Assembly: GCA_004297645.1 (NCBI GenBank)
Contig: SCUG01000739.1
Span: forward strand, 1-10,928
DNA length: 10,928 nucleotides
Direction of reading: 5' to 3'
From: Saprospiraceae bacterium
GTDB lineage: Bacteria; Bacteroidota; Bacteroidia; Chitinophagales; Saprospiraceae
The notes beneath the pieces were generated by a model. It was not told the DNA's origin, searched no databases, and saw only the letters and a program-made list of their open reading frames with translations. The translations under genes and the position numbers were made by a program. Shown one piece after another: positions 1-4,803 of the stretch (positions are counted from its first letter, which is position 1; every line of letters starts with the position of its first letter).

Positions 1-11
1 GGGAGGGGATA

Positions 12-30
12 TTGGGGGCTTCGCCCCCAA
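12..30. terminator. GC-rich hairpin near the left edge
   Basis: The sequence TTGGGGGC-TTC-GCCCCCAA is a perfect 8-bp stem with a 3-nt loop, and looser pairing of AGGGG with CCCCT extends it. It lies about 100 bases beyond the 3' end of the minus-strand carbonic anhydrase gene, so it could end that transcript or one entering from the left. No clear T-tract follows on either strand, so a terminator role is inferred from position and stability only. Confidence 0.35.
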
Positions 31-36
31 ACCCCT

Positions 37-54
37 AAGCCAGCGAAGCCAGCG
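37..54. repeat. Tandem 9-mer, two copies
   Basis: AAGCCAGCG is repeated exactly twice, head to tail, just beside the edge hairpin. Two copies are too few to infer a function. Confidence 0.5.
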
Positions 55-111
55 CCAAATACCCGGAATGGACAAAACCTAACGCTCGACAGTATAGAAA
101 TCAGGTGGATG

Positions 112-127
112 GCTGCCGGCAGGCAGC
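112..127 (-). terminator. Hairpin just 3' of the carbonic anhydrase stop
   Basis: GCTGCC-GGCA-GGCAGC forms a 6-bp GC stem with a 4-nt loop, one base beyond the minus-strand stop codon at 129-131. The position suits transcript 3'-end formation, but there is no U-run after it on the minus strand. It may instead be a stabilising 3' stem. Confidence 0.3.
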
Positions 128-128
128 G

Positions 129-644
129 TCAGTCTCTGAACCAGCCAGCGTACATCACGTAATTTTTAGCAATGCGCTCCACATTGTGCTGAAAGACCTC
201 CGGCGGAATGGCCTTAATTTTACGGGCCGGCACGCCAGCGTAGATAAACCCTGACTCCAAGTGGGCATTTTCCAGCACCACAGCACCCGCTGCAATGAGT
301 ACGTTTTCCTCCACCACAGTATGGTCCATCACGATGGCACCCATGCCCACGAGCACGTTGTCGCGGATGGTGCATCCATGCACCAACGCCCGGTGCCCGA
401 TGCTGACGTTGTTGCCGATGCGAGTAGCCGCCTTTTCAAAGGTGCCATGGATGACGGCCCCGTCCTGCACATTCACACGATTGCCCATGCGGATGCTGTT
501 CACGTCACCCCGCACAACGGCTTGAAACCACACGCTGCACTCGTCGCCCATGACGACATCGCCAATGATGGTGGCGTTTTCGGCGAGGTAGCAGTTATTG
601 CCAAATCGCGGGGTGAAGTTGCGGACGGTTTTGATGAGTGCCAT
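129..644 (-). CDS. Gamma-class carbonic anhydrase family protein (left-handed beta-helix)
   Basis: This 171-residue protein is made of hexapeptide repeats ([LIV]-G-x-x-x-x type) through most of its length, the signature of the left-handed beta-helix fold. The gamma carbonic anhydrase residues are present: Arg45 and Asp47 in VRGD, Gln60 in NVQD, and three candidate zinc-ligand histidines, His66 (VIHGT), His84 and His89 (GHRALVH). C-terminal helix segments follow the helix, as in the PaaY/YrdA/CaiE-like subgroup. Members hydrate CO2 in some organisms, but many show no measured activity, so the reaction is inferred from the retained residues. The ATG at 642-644 begins MALIKTVRNF, the usual family N-terminus. 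There is no Shine-Dalgarno sequence, which is common in Bacteroidota. A TAGCTTTG box lies about 20 bases upstream. The gene diverges from mtnA and is probably monocistronic. Length is normal for the family. Confidence 0.9.
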   Translation of the reverse strand: MALIKTVRNFTPRFGNNCYLAENATIIGDVVMGDECSVWFQAVVRGDVNSIRMGNRVNVQDGAVIHGTFEKAATRIGNNVSIGHRALVHGCTIRDNVLVGMGAIVMDHTVVEENVLIAAGAVVLENAHLESGFIYAGVPARKIKAIPPEVFQHNVERIAKNYVMYAGWFRD

Positions 645-664
645 GTTGAGATTTTTGTAAAATG

Positions 665-672
665 CAAAGCTA
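665..672 (-). promoter_or_regulatory. Candidate -7 promoter box, TAGCTTTG
   Basis: Read on the minus strand this is a full match to the Bacteroidota -7 consensus TAnnTTTG. It sits 20 bases upstream of the carbonic anhydrase ATG, leaving room for a short leader. A TTTG lies upstream (minus strand of 688-691), but the spacing of about 15 bases is shorter than the usual 19-21, so the -33 element is uncertain. Confidence 0.45.
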
Positions 673-823
673 AAAAACCTCTGGGTTCAAAAGCGCTTTG
701 TATTTCACGCGGAAATTTACCGGGCAGGTTGGAGAAAATCCGAGCGAGTTTTTGGTGAAAGAATTATTCCCGCAGCGCCTCGCATTGTTTCCTGCAATAT
801 TTCGCATGCTTAGATTCTTCGCG

Positions 824-831
824 CAACTTTG
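824..831 (+). promoter_or_regulatory. Candidate -7 box for the mtnA operon, CAACTTTG
   Basis: CAACTTTG matches TAnnTTTG at all but the first base and lies 37 bases before the mtnA start. The same octamer precedes uvrD at 4678. No convincing -33 TTTG is seen at the right distance, so this is a weak call. Confidence 0.3.
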
Positions 832-868
832 CGCAAAACGCCGCGGCCCCCGCTGGCACATCCATTCT

Positions 869-1993
869 ATGAAAATCAATGGCAAACCATATCGCACCAT
901 CTGGCTGAAACCCGGCGACCCCGCCACGATTCAAATCATTGACCAACGCCACCTGCCGCACGAGTTGGTCATCGAAGACCTCACAACCCTCCAAGATGTT
1001 GCCAGTGCCATCGAAGAAATGCACCTCCGGGGTGCGCCGCTCATCGGTTCGGCAGCGGCCTATGGGATGTACCTCGCCATCTTGCGAGCGCCAGAAAACA
1101 CAAATTGGCCGGACTTTTTTTCTACAACCTCTGCCACGCTAAAAGCTACCCGCCCCACCGCCGTCAACCTCGCCTGGGCCGTAATCCGGGTTTTGGAAAC
1201 CGCCAGGATTTTTGATAAAAAAGAAGAAATCCTCGCCGCTGCCCTCCGCACCGCCAACGCCCTCACCGAAGAAAGCGTAGAACACTGCCGCCTCATCGGC
1301 CAGCATGGCCTGGAACTCATCCGAACCCTCCGCCCCCAAAAACCAAAATCCCAAATCCCAAAACCTCTCAACATTCTCACTCATTGCAACGCCGGCTGGC
1401 TCGCGTGCATAGATTATGGAACCGCCACTGCCCCCATCTATGCCGCCCACAACGCCGGCATCCCCGTGCACGTGTGGGTGGATGAAACCCGCCCCCGCAA
1501 CCAGGGCGCCCGTCTCACGGCTTACGAACTGGGCCAGCACGGCGTGCCCCACACCGTCATCGCCGACAACACGGGCGGCCATCTGATGCAGCACGGAATG
1601 GTGGACATGGTCATCACCGGCAGCGACCGCACCACCCGCACCGGCGACGTGGCCAACAAAATCGGCACCTACCTCAAAGCCCTCGCCGCCCGCGACAACA
1701 GCGTACCGTTCTACGTGGCGCTGCCCTCCTCCTCCATAGATTGGAACATCCGGGACGGCGTAGCAGAAATACCCATCGAAGAGCGCGATGCACAGGAGGT
1801 CACCCACATCACCGGCATGGACGGTGGCGAATGGCGGGAAGTGCTGCTGACACCAAAAGATAGCCCCGCCGCTAATTACGCCTTCGACGTGACCCCCGCC
1901 CGGCTCGTGACGGGGCTCATCACCGAGCGTGGTATTTGTGCGGCAAACGAGCAGGCCCTTGCCGCATTGTTTCCAGAAAAATTCAAGGCATGA
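869..1993 (+). CDS. mtnA: S-methyl-5-thioribose-1-phosphate isomerase (MtnA)
   Basis: This 374-residue protein belongs to the eIF-2B-alpha-like MtnA family. The family converts 5-methylthioribose-1-phosphate (or 5-deoxyribose-1-phosphate) to the ribulose-1-phosphate form in methionine salvage. Visible motifs are RGAPLIG (54-60) with the AAAYGMYLA helix, the catalytic cysteine in THCNAG (Cys173), and the catalytic aspartate in GSDR (Asp253). Their separation of 80 residues equals that of Cys160 and Asp240 in the Bacillus enzyme. GDVANKIGTY follows at 259-268. The reading frame stays open 57 codons further upstream, but MKINGKPYRTIW is where family similarity begins, so the ATG at 869 is chosen. 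A Lys/Pro-rich insert (about residues 156-167) is encoded by a low-complexity CAAATCCC-type repeat. The stop overlaps the start of the next gene (ATGA), so the two are co-translated. Cytosolic. Confidence 0.93.
   Translation: MKINGKPYRTIWLKPGDPATIQIIDQRHLPHELVIEDLTTLQDVASAIEEMHLRGAPLIGSAAAYGMYLAILRAPENTNWPDFFSTTSATLKATRPTAVNLAWAVIRVLETARIFDKKEEILAAALRTANALTEESVEHCRLIGQHGLELIRTLRPQKPKSQIPKPLNILTHCNAGWLACIDYGTATAPIYAAHNAGIPVHVWVDETRPRNQGARLTAYELGQHGVPHTVIADNTGGHLMQHGMVDMVITGSDRTTRTGDVANKIGTYLKALAARDNSVPFYVALPSSSIDWNIRDGVAEIPIEERDAQEVTHITGMDGGEWREVLLTPKDSPAANYAFDVTPARLVTGLITERGICAANEQALAALFPEKFKA
1343..1365 (+). repeat. Low-complexity CAAATCCC-type repeat inside mtnA
   Basis: A run of CAAAATCC/CAAATCC/CAAAACC units encodes KPKSQIPKP, just before the conserved catalytic-cysteine strand (NILTHCNAG). 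It resembles the intergenic CCCCAATT array at 4202-4272. It appears to be an in-frame expansion in a surface linker that leaves the active-site motifs intact. Confidence 0.55.
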
Positions 1994-2601
1994 CGCACGA
2001 CGAGGGGTACATAAAATTCGTGGTCAACTGGCAGCAAGCACCTGCCCTGCCCCACGAAGCACTGCACGAAATCAGCCACTGGCGGCAACAGATGTACCAG
2101 CACGGCCTTATCGGAGCCTACCCCGGTGGCATTGGTTTCGGCAACATCAGCCAGAGGTGGGACACCGCCGGGCAGTTCGTCATCAGCGGCTCGGCCACCG
2201 GCCAATACCCCACCTTCTCAGCCAGCCATTTTACCCTCGTCACGGATTTCGATTTAGAGAAAAATACCGTCACCTGCAAAGGCCCCGTTGTGGCTTCTTC
2301 GGAGTCCATGAGCCACGCCGTCATTTACCGGGAATGCCCGGAGGTGGTGGGAATCATTCACGTACACCACCTGCGGCTGTGGGAGTGGCTGTTGAAAAAT
2401 GCGCTGGCTACGGAGGCCACCGCTGCGTACGGCACGCCCGAAATGGCCGCCGCCATCCTCCGGCTTTTGCGCCAAACGGATTTGCGGCAGCAAAAAATCT
2501 TCGCCATGGAGGGCCACCGGGAGGGAGTTTTCGCCTTCGGCGAAACGCTGGACGAAGCCGCTATTTTGATTCTTGCGAAGTTGATGAAAAATCAGCATTG
2601 A
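1990..2601 (+). CDS. Class II aldolase/adducin family protein, coupled to mtnA
   Basis: This 203-residue protein has the class II aldolase fold signature. GNIS (51-54) and SGSATG (67-72) match the phosphate-binding loops. SSESMSH (103-109) places the catalytic glutamate (Glu105) and a nearby histidine. HVHH (124-127) gives two zinc-ligand histidines and EGHREG (175-180) the third (His176). The ATG overlaps the mtnA TGA by one base beyond the shared TG (ATGA), so it is chosen over an upstream in-frame ATG lying inside mtnA. Position after MtnA suggests it acts on the ribulose-1-phosphate product. It could be an MtnB-type dehydratase (methionine salvage) or an aldolase releasing dihydroxyacetone phosphate (the DHAP shunt of MTA/5-deoxyribose salvage). 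Its sequence around the third histidine differs from the usual MtnB RNHG motif, so no symbol is given. Confidence 0.82.
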   Translation: MTHDEGYIKFVVNWQQAPALPHEALHEISHWRQQMYQHGLIGAYPGGIGFGNISQRWDTAGQFVISGSATGQYPTFSASHFTLVTDFDLEKNTVTCKGPVVASSESMSHAVIYRECPEVVGIIHVHHLRLWEWLLKNALATEATAAYGTPEMAAAILRLLRQTDLRQQKIFAMEGHREGVFAFGETLDEAAILILAKLMKNQH

Positions 2602-2631
2602 GCAATTTACCGCTTGTGAAATTCAAGCAAA

Positions 2632-2646
2632 GACGCGACCGGCGTC
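2632..2646. terminator. Small stem between convergent genes
   Basis: GACGC-GACCG-GCGTC forms a 5-bp stem in the 80-base gap between the converging aldolase and glycosyltransferase stops. There is no T-tract, so any terminator role is weak. Confidence 0.2.
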
Positions 2647-2681
2647 AAGGGGCGGGCGTGGCATTGTGGCGGGAGCTATTT

Positions 2682-3689
2682 TTAGCAAAAGAAGAAATAA
2701 TCCCTCCGGGCCTCGAAGCCACATTTCTCCAAAAAATCCAGAATCGTGCGCTGGCCGTCCGGTGCGGCGACGGCGATGATGATTTGAGGGTTCGGCTGCG
2801 CCGGAATGATTTCAAAACTTTCCATCGTTACACCCGCTATTTCTTTGCCCCACTTGCCGGCATTATCGCAGACCCAATGGAACGGCATTCCTTTATCTAA
2901 AAACAGCCTCGCCAGCCGCTTGCCCTTTCGCCCCCCACCCCACAGCACCAAAGGGCGGGAGCCGTCGTAATCCATGCGGGCGAACCAATCCGCTTTCAAA
3001 TCGAGGTACGAATTGTCGCGGTACCGCTCGTCGTTGCGGGAGGTGCGTTGCGGCCAGTCGCGCCATTGGTGCAGCACTTGCGGCACCGCCAGTATTTTAA
3101 ACCCGGCGCGTAAAAACCGGAAACAGAGGTCGTAATCCTCCGGGTAAATGTCGTCCTGAAAAGCGGCAATAACCTCCAAATCCTGCCGCCATGCCATCCA
3201 ACAGGGGGAGGGAATGACGCACTCGCGGTAGGCGTTGCCGGCTTGGGTGCCGCTTATGGCCACCTCGTTGAGCCAGCGGGCATAGCGGCGGTAACCTGCG
3301 CCCGGCCCTTCCGCCGAAAAGTATTCGACGAGGCCTGTGGCGACATGGCCTTTCCCATTTTTCACCATTAAATTTTTCAGGGCAGACAGCTTCTGCGGCA
3401 GCATCCTGTCGTCGCTGTCCATGCGGGTAATGAGTTGGCCCGTGGCCTGCCGGAAGGCGAGGCGGAGGGAGGGGACGATGCCTTTTTCCGGTGATTCATT
3501 TTTACAAACCAGCCGAATCCGTGCATCCATCTTCGCATAATCCTCCAGAATCGAGCGGCTTGCATCCGTGGAAAAATCGTCCACGGCGAGTAGCTCCCAA
3601 TGCTGCTCCGTTTGGGCGAGGATGCTGTCAAGGCACTCCCCCAGAAACGGGGCAGTGTTATAGACGGGGAGGAGGATGGAGATTTTCAT
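2682..3689 (-). CDS. Family 2 glycosyltransferase with a C-terminal Rossmann-like domain
   Basis: The 335-residue product starts with a GT-A fold: MKISILLPVYN, then VDDFS (37-41) for the nucleotide, DSDD (91-94) as the metal-binding DxD-like motif, and PEDYD (183-187) near the catalytic-base position. HQWRDWPQRTSR (207-218) resembles the acceptor-side region. From about residue 247 a second segment, LVLWGGGRKGKRLARLF followed by WVCDN, has the glycine-rich turn and beta-alpha-beta pattern of a small nucleotide-binding or sugar-modifying domain. It probably transfers a sugar to a cell-surface glycan; donor and acceptor are unknown. The frame remains open for 29 more codons upstream, but those run into the hairpin repeat at 3725-3804 and carry no family similarity, so the ATG at 3687-3689 is used. 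No transmembrane segment is seen. It converges on the aldolase gene with an 80-base gap. Confidence 0.85.
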   Translation of the reverse strand: MKISILLPVYNTAPFLGECLDSILAQTEQHWELLAVDDFSTDASRSILEDYAKMDARIRLVCKNESPEKGIVPSLRLAFRQATGQLITRMDSDDRMLPQKLSALKNLMVKNGKGHVATGLVEYFSAEGPGAGYRRYARWLNEVAISGTQAGNAYRECVIPSPCWMAWRQDLEVIAAFQDDIYPEDYDLCFRFLRAGFKILAVPQVLHQWRDWPQRTSRNDERYRDNSYLDLKADWFARMDYDGSRPLVLWGGGRKGKRLARLFLDKGMPFHWVCDNAGKWGKEIAGVTMESFEIIPAQPNPQIIIAVAAPDGQRTILDFLEKCGFEARRDYFFFC

Positions 3690-3724
3690 GGCATCTTTAA
3701 GAAACGTACAGCAAAAAGAATTTC

Positions 3725-3804
3725 GTATCCCCTCAAAAAGTGCTGGTATTTCGAGCGGCAGATTTTTCCCCGACAAAATGCCGGGAAAAACCCTGCCGCT
3801 CGAA
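3725..3804. repeat. Palindromic intergenic element, copy 1
   Basis: The element opens with GTATCCCCTCAAAAAGTGCTGG and continues into an inverted repeat with 26-nt arms (3750-3775 and 3779-3804, 22 of 26 paired) around an AAA loop. It shares lead sequence and stem with copies at 8690 and 10870. It lies 36 bases upstream of the minus-strand glycosyltransferase start and would be transcribed if the promoter lies beyond it. A spurious in-frame ATG inside the stem extends the glycosyltransferase ORF. Confidence 0.9.
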
Positions 3805-3808
3805 GAAC

Positions 3809-4095
3809 TACCGTCAATTTTTATTAGACTTTGGACACTTTTTTACTAACCCCCGGATTAATCCGGGGGTGCCCATTACGCCGGGAGGTTGTATCATAAG
3901 TCATCGCTAAAAAATTGTGACCAAATTCTTCAACGCTGAGGCACAGAAACACAGAGTTGAGTTTGGTTCTCTGTGCCTCCGTGTCTCTGTGTTGAAATAA
4001 AAATTGTCAAGCTAATTCCAGCGTTGACTTATGATACAGCCTCAGTGAAACTGTCCAAAGTCTAAAATTTTTAACGGGTGCCAAAATTAACGGTA
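3809..4095. repeat. Nested inverted-repeat element (MITE-like)
   Basis: Three sets of inverted arms are nested here. The outer arms are TACCGTCAATTTT (3809-3821) and AAAATTAACGGTA (4083-4095), 12 of 13. Next are TAGACTTTGGACA near 3825-3837 and its complement near 4051-4063. The inner arms are 23 nt (3886-3908 and 4020-4042, 21 of 23), containing TGTATCATAAGTCA. The centre is an imperfect hairpin of CACAGAG-type repeats (about 3932-3996). There is no open reading frame of note. The layout suggests a small non-autonomous mobile element or a composite of intergenic repeats. No target-site duplication was recognised, so mobility is inference. Confidence 0.6.
3849..3870. terminator. Perfect 22-nt palindrome inside the nested element
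   Basis: ACCCCCGGATT followed directly by its exact reverse complement gives an 11+11 perfect palindrome, with T-rich sequence (ACTTTTTTAC) on its left side. It could act as a hairpin terminator for leftward transcription or be a repeat component. No gene is clearly ended by it. Confidence 0.4.
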
Positions 4096-4164
4096 CAAAA
4101 GTGGTGGGAACGGCAACAACAGGAATACGCCAATAAGAAACAGCCGGGCCGACACTTCATATAG
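4096..4164 (+). pseudogene. Possible coding remnant (C-terminal tail only)
   Basis: Immediately right of the nested inverted repeat, a plus-strand frame reads QKWWERQQQEYANKKQPG and a few more residues to a TAG. The charged, protein-like composition looks like a C-terminal tail whose gene body is missing. No start codon or family can be assigned, and a chance open stretch of about 22 codons is quite possible. Confidence 0.2.
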
Positions 4165-4187
4165 GCCCCACTTTTTTTTTATTTCGC

Positions 4188-4195
4188 TACTTTTG
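4188..4195 (+). promoter_or_regulatory. Candidate -7 promoter box, TACTTTTG
   Basis: TACTTTTG is an exact match to TAnnTTTG and lies 81 bases before the CxxC-protein start. It implies a leader that contains the whole octamer repeat array. The same octamer occurs on the minus strand at 8618-8625. No -33 TTTG is visible at standard spacing. Confidence 0.45.
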
Positions 4196-4201
4196 CCCCA
4201 A

Positions 4202-4272
4202 CCCCAATTCCCCAATTCCCCAATTTCCCAATTCCCCAATTCCCCAATTCCCTAATTTCTAATTTCTAATTC
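4202..4272 (+). repeat. CCCCAATT tandem octamer array in the leader of the CxxC gene
   Basis: About six imperfect units of CCCCAATT (with CCCAATT and CCCCAATTT variants) pass into CTAATTT/CTAATTC units and end five bases before the ATG at 4277. Such arrays are prone to slippage, so unit number may vary between strains. No Shine-Dalgarno sequence remains between array and start codon. Confidence 0.9.
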
Positions 4273-4276
4273 CAGC

Positions 4277-4621
4277 ATGAGCCTCGTCCAGCAATTCAAC
4301 GACTACCGTTCAAAGATGAACGACAAGATTTTTGCCCGGCAAAACAAAACCCTCAACCGCTTTTTCGCCCTCGATGGTGGCGCTTACGCCGATGGTGCTT
4401 TGGATAAAAAAACCAAGGAACTCCTCGGCCTCGCCACCTCGATGGTACTGCGCTGCGACGACTGCATCCGCTACCACCTCGGCAATTGCTACGGCCTCGG
4501 CGTAACGACAGCCGAAGTTTTTGAAGTGTTCGCTATCGCCAATTTGGTGGGCGGTTCCATTTGCATCCCGCATACGCGGCGGGCGGTGGAGTATTGGGAG
4601 GAACTGGAAGGAAGCGAGTGA
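4277..4621 (+). CDS. Carboxymuconolactone decarboxylase/AhpD-like CxxC protein
   Basis: The 114-residue protein has the CMD/AhpD-fold signature: a helical pair with LGLATSMVLRCDDCIRYHLGNCYGLGVT. Cys60-x-x-Cys63 followed by His67 reproduces the CxxCxxxH active site of AhpD-type alkylhydroperoxidases and of redox-active CMD proteins. It probably acts in thiol-dependent peroxide or disulfide chemistry in the cytosol. A true decarboxylase role is unlikely, since that branch lacks the CxxC pair. The ATG at 4277 follows a repeat array and has no ribosome-binding sequence. The gene stands alone between two structured intergenic regions, and nothing nearby indicates a partner reductase. The substrate is unknown. 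Confidence 0.88.
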   Translation: MSLVQQFNDYRSKMNDKIFARQNKTLNRFFALDGGAYADGALDKKTKELLGLATSMVLRCDDCIRYHLGNCYGLGVTTAEVFEVFAIANLVGGSICIPHTRRAVEYWEELEGSE

Positions 4622-4638
4622 ATATTATCACCAGTTGT

Positions 4639-4665
4639 TGCAAGTTTAGCGCAGCGTAACTTGCA
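4639..4665 (+). terminator. Inverted repeat after the CxxC gene
   Basis: TGCAAGTT and AACTTGCA form a perfect 8-bp stem around an 11-nt loop, 18 bases after the stop codon. No T-run follows. It may mark the transcript end or simply be another intergenic repeat. Confidence 0.3.
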
Positions 4666-4677
4666 CCAGGTTTAATA

Positions 4678-4685
4678 CAACTTTG
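4678..4685 (+). promoter_or_regulatory. Candidate -7 box for uvrD, CAACTTTG
   Basis: This octamer matches TAnnTTTG except at the first base and equals the one before mtnA. It sits at the left edge of the 36-nt inverted repeat, so a transcript starting here would carry that hairpin in its leader. Weak call. Confidence 0.25.
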
Positions 4686-4776
4686 GCTCATGTAGGTTTA
4701 GCATGAAAGCCAAGGGGGTTGGGGGACGCAGCCGCCCCTAAACCCCCTCAGCTTTCACGCTAAACCGACATGAGCC
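4685..4776. repeat. Long inverted repeat upstream of uvrD
   Basis: Arms at 4685-4720 and 4741-4776 are 36 nt each and pair at 32 positions around a 20-nt loop. The arms begin GGCTCATGT and end in AGGGGGTT. The loop contains GGGGG and CCGCCCC blocks like those at the left end of the window. It lies 27 bases before the uvrD start. It could stop read-through from the CxxC gene or fold in the uvrD leader; both are inferences. Confidence 0.85.
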
Positions 4777-4803
4777 TCTATTTTTATAAAAAAACAAAAA
4801 CGG

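Noticed and set aside
261..758. Plus-strand open frames of 165 and 76 codons across the carbonic anhydrase gene
   Set aside because: They are antisense shadows. The minus-strand frame carries hexapeptide repeats and active-site residues, while these have histidine-rich, low-information translations.
698..868. 57-codon N-terminal extension of MtnA
   Set aside because: It is open by chance. Family similarity starts at MKINGKPYRTIW, and the extension covers the region where the promoter should be.
1139..1807. 222-codon minus-strand frame inside mtnA
   Set aside because: It is antisense to a well-supported gene. Its Gly/Val/Ala-rich composition is what the complement of a GC-rich coding frame gives.
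1929..2900. 323-codon plus-strand frame over the aldolase gene and the glycosyltransferase 3' end
   Set aside because: It is in a different frame from the aldolase, Arg/Pro-rich, and runs across two real genes and a gap.
3690..3776. N-terminal extension of the glycosyltransferase (MSGKNLPLEIPALFEG)
   Set aside because: It is encoded by the palindromic repeat. A similar extension appears before the antitoxin at copy 2, showing that the repeat and not the gene supplies it.
4141..4180. Rho-independent terminator (GGGCC stem followed by nine T)
   Set aside because: The stem is only 5 bp with a 13-nt loop, and no plus-strand gene ends before it, so I do not call it.
4202..4272. CRISPR-like array
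   Set aside because: The units are 7-9 bases with no spacers, so it is a simple tandem repeat.
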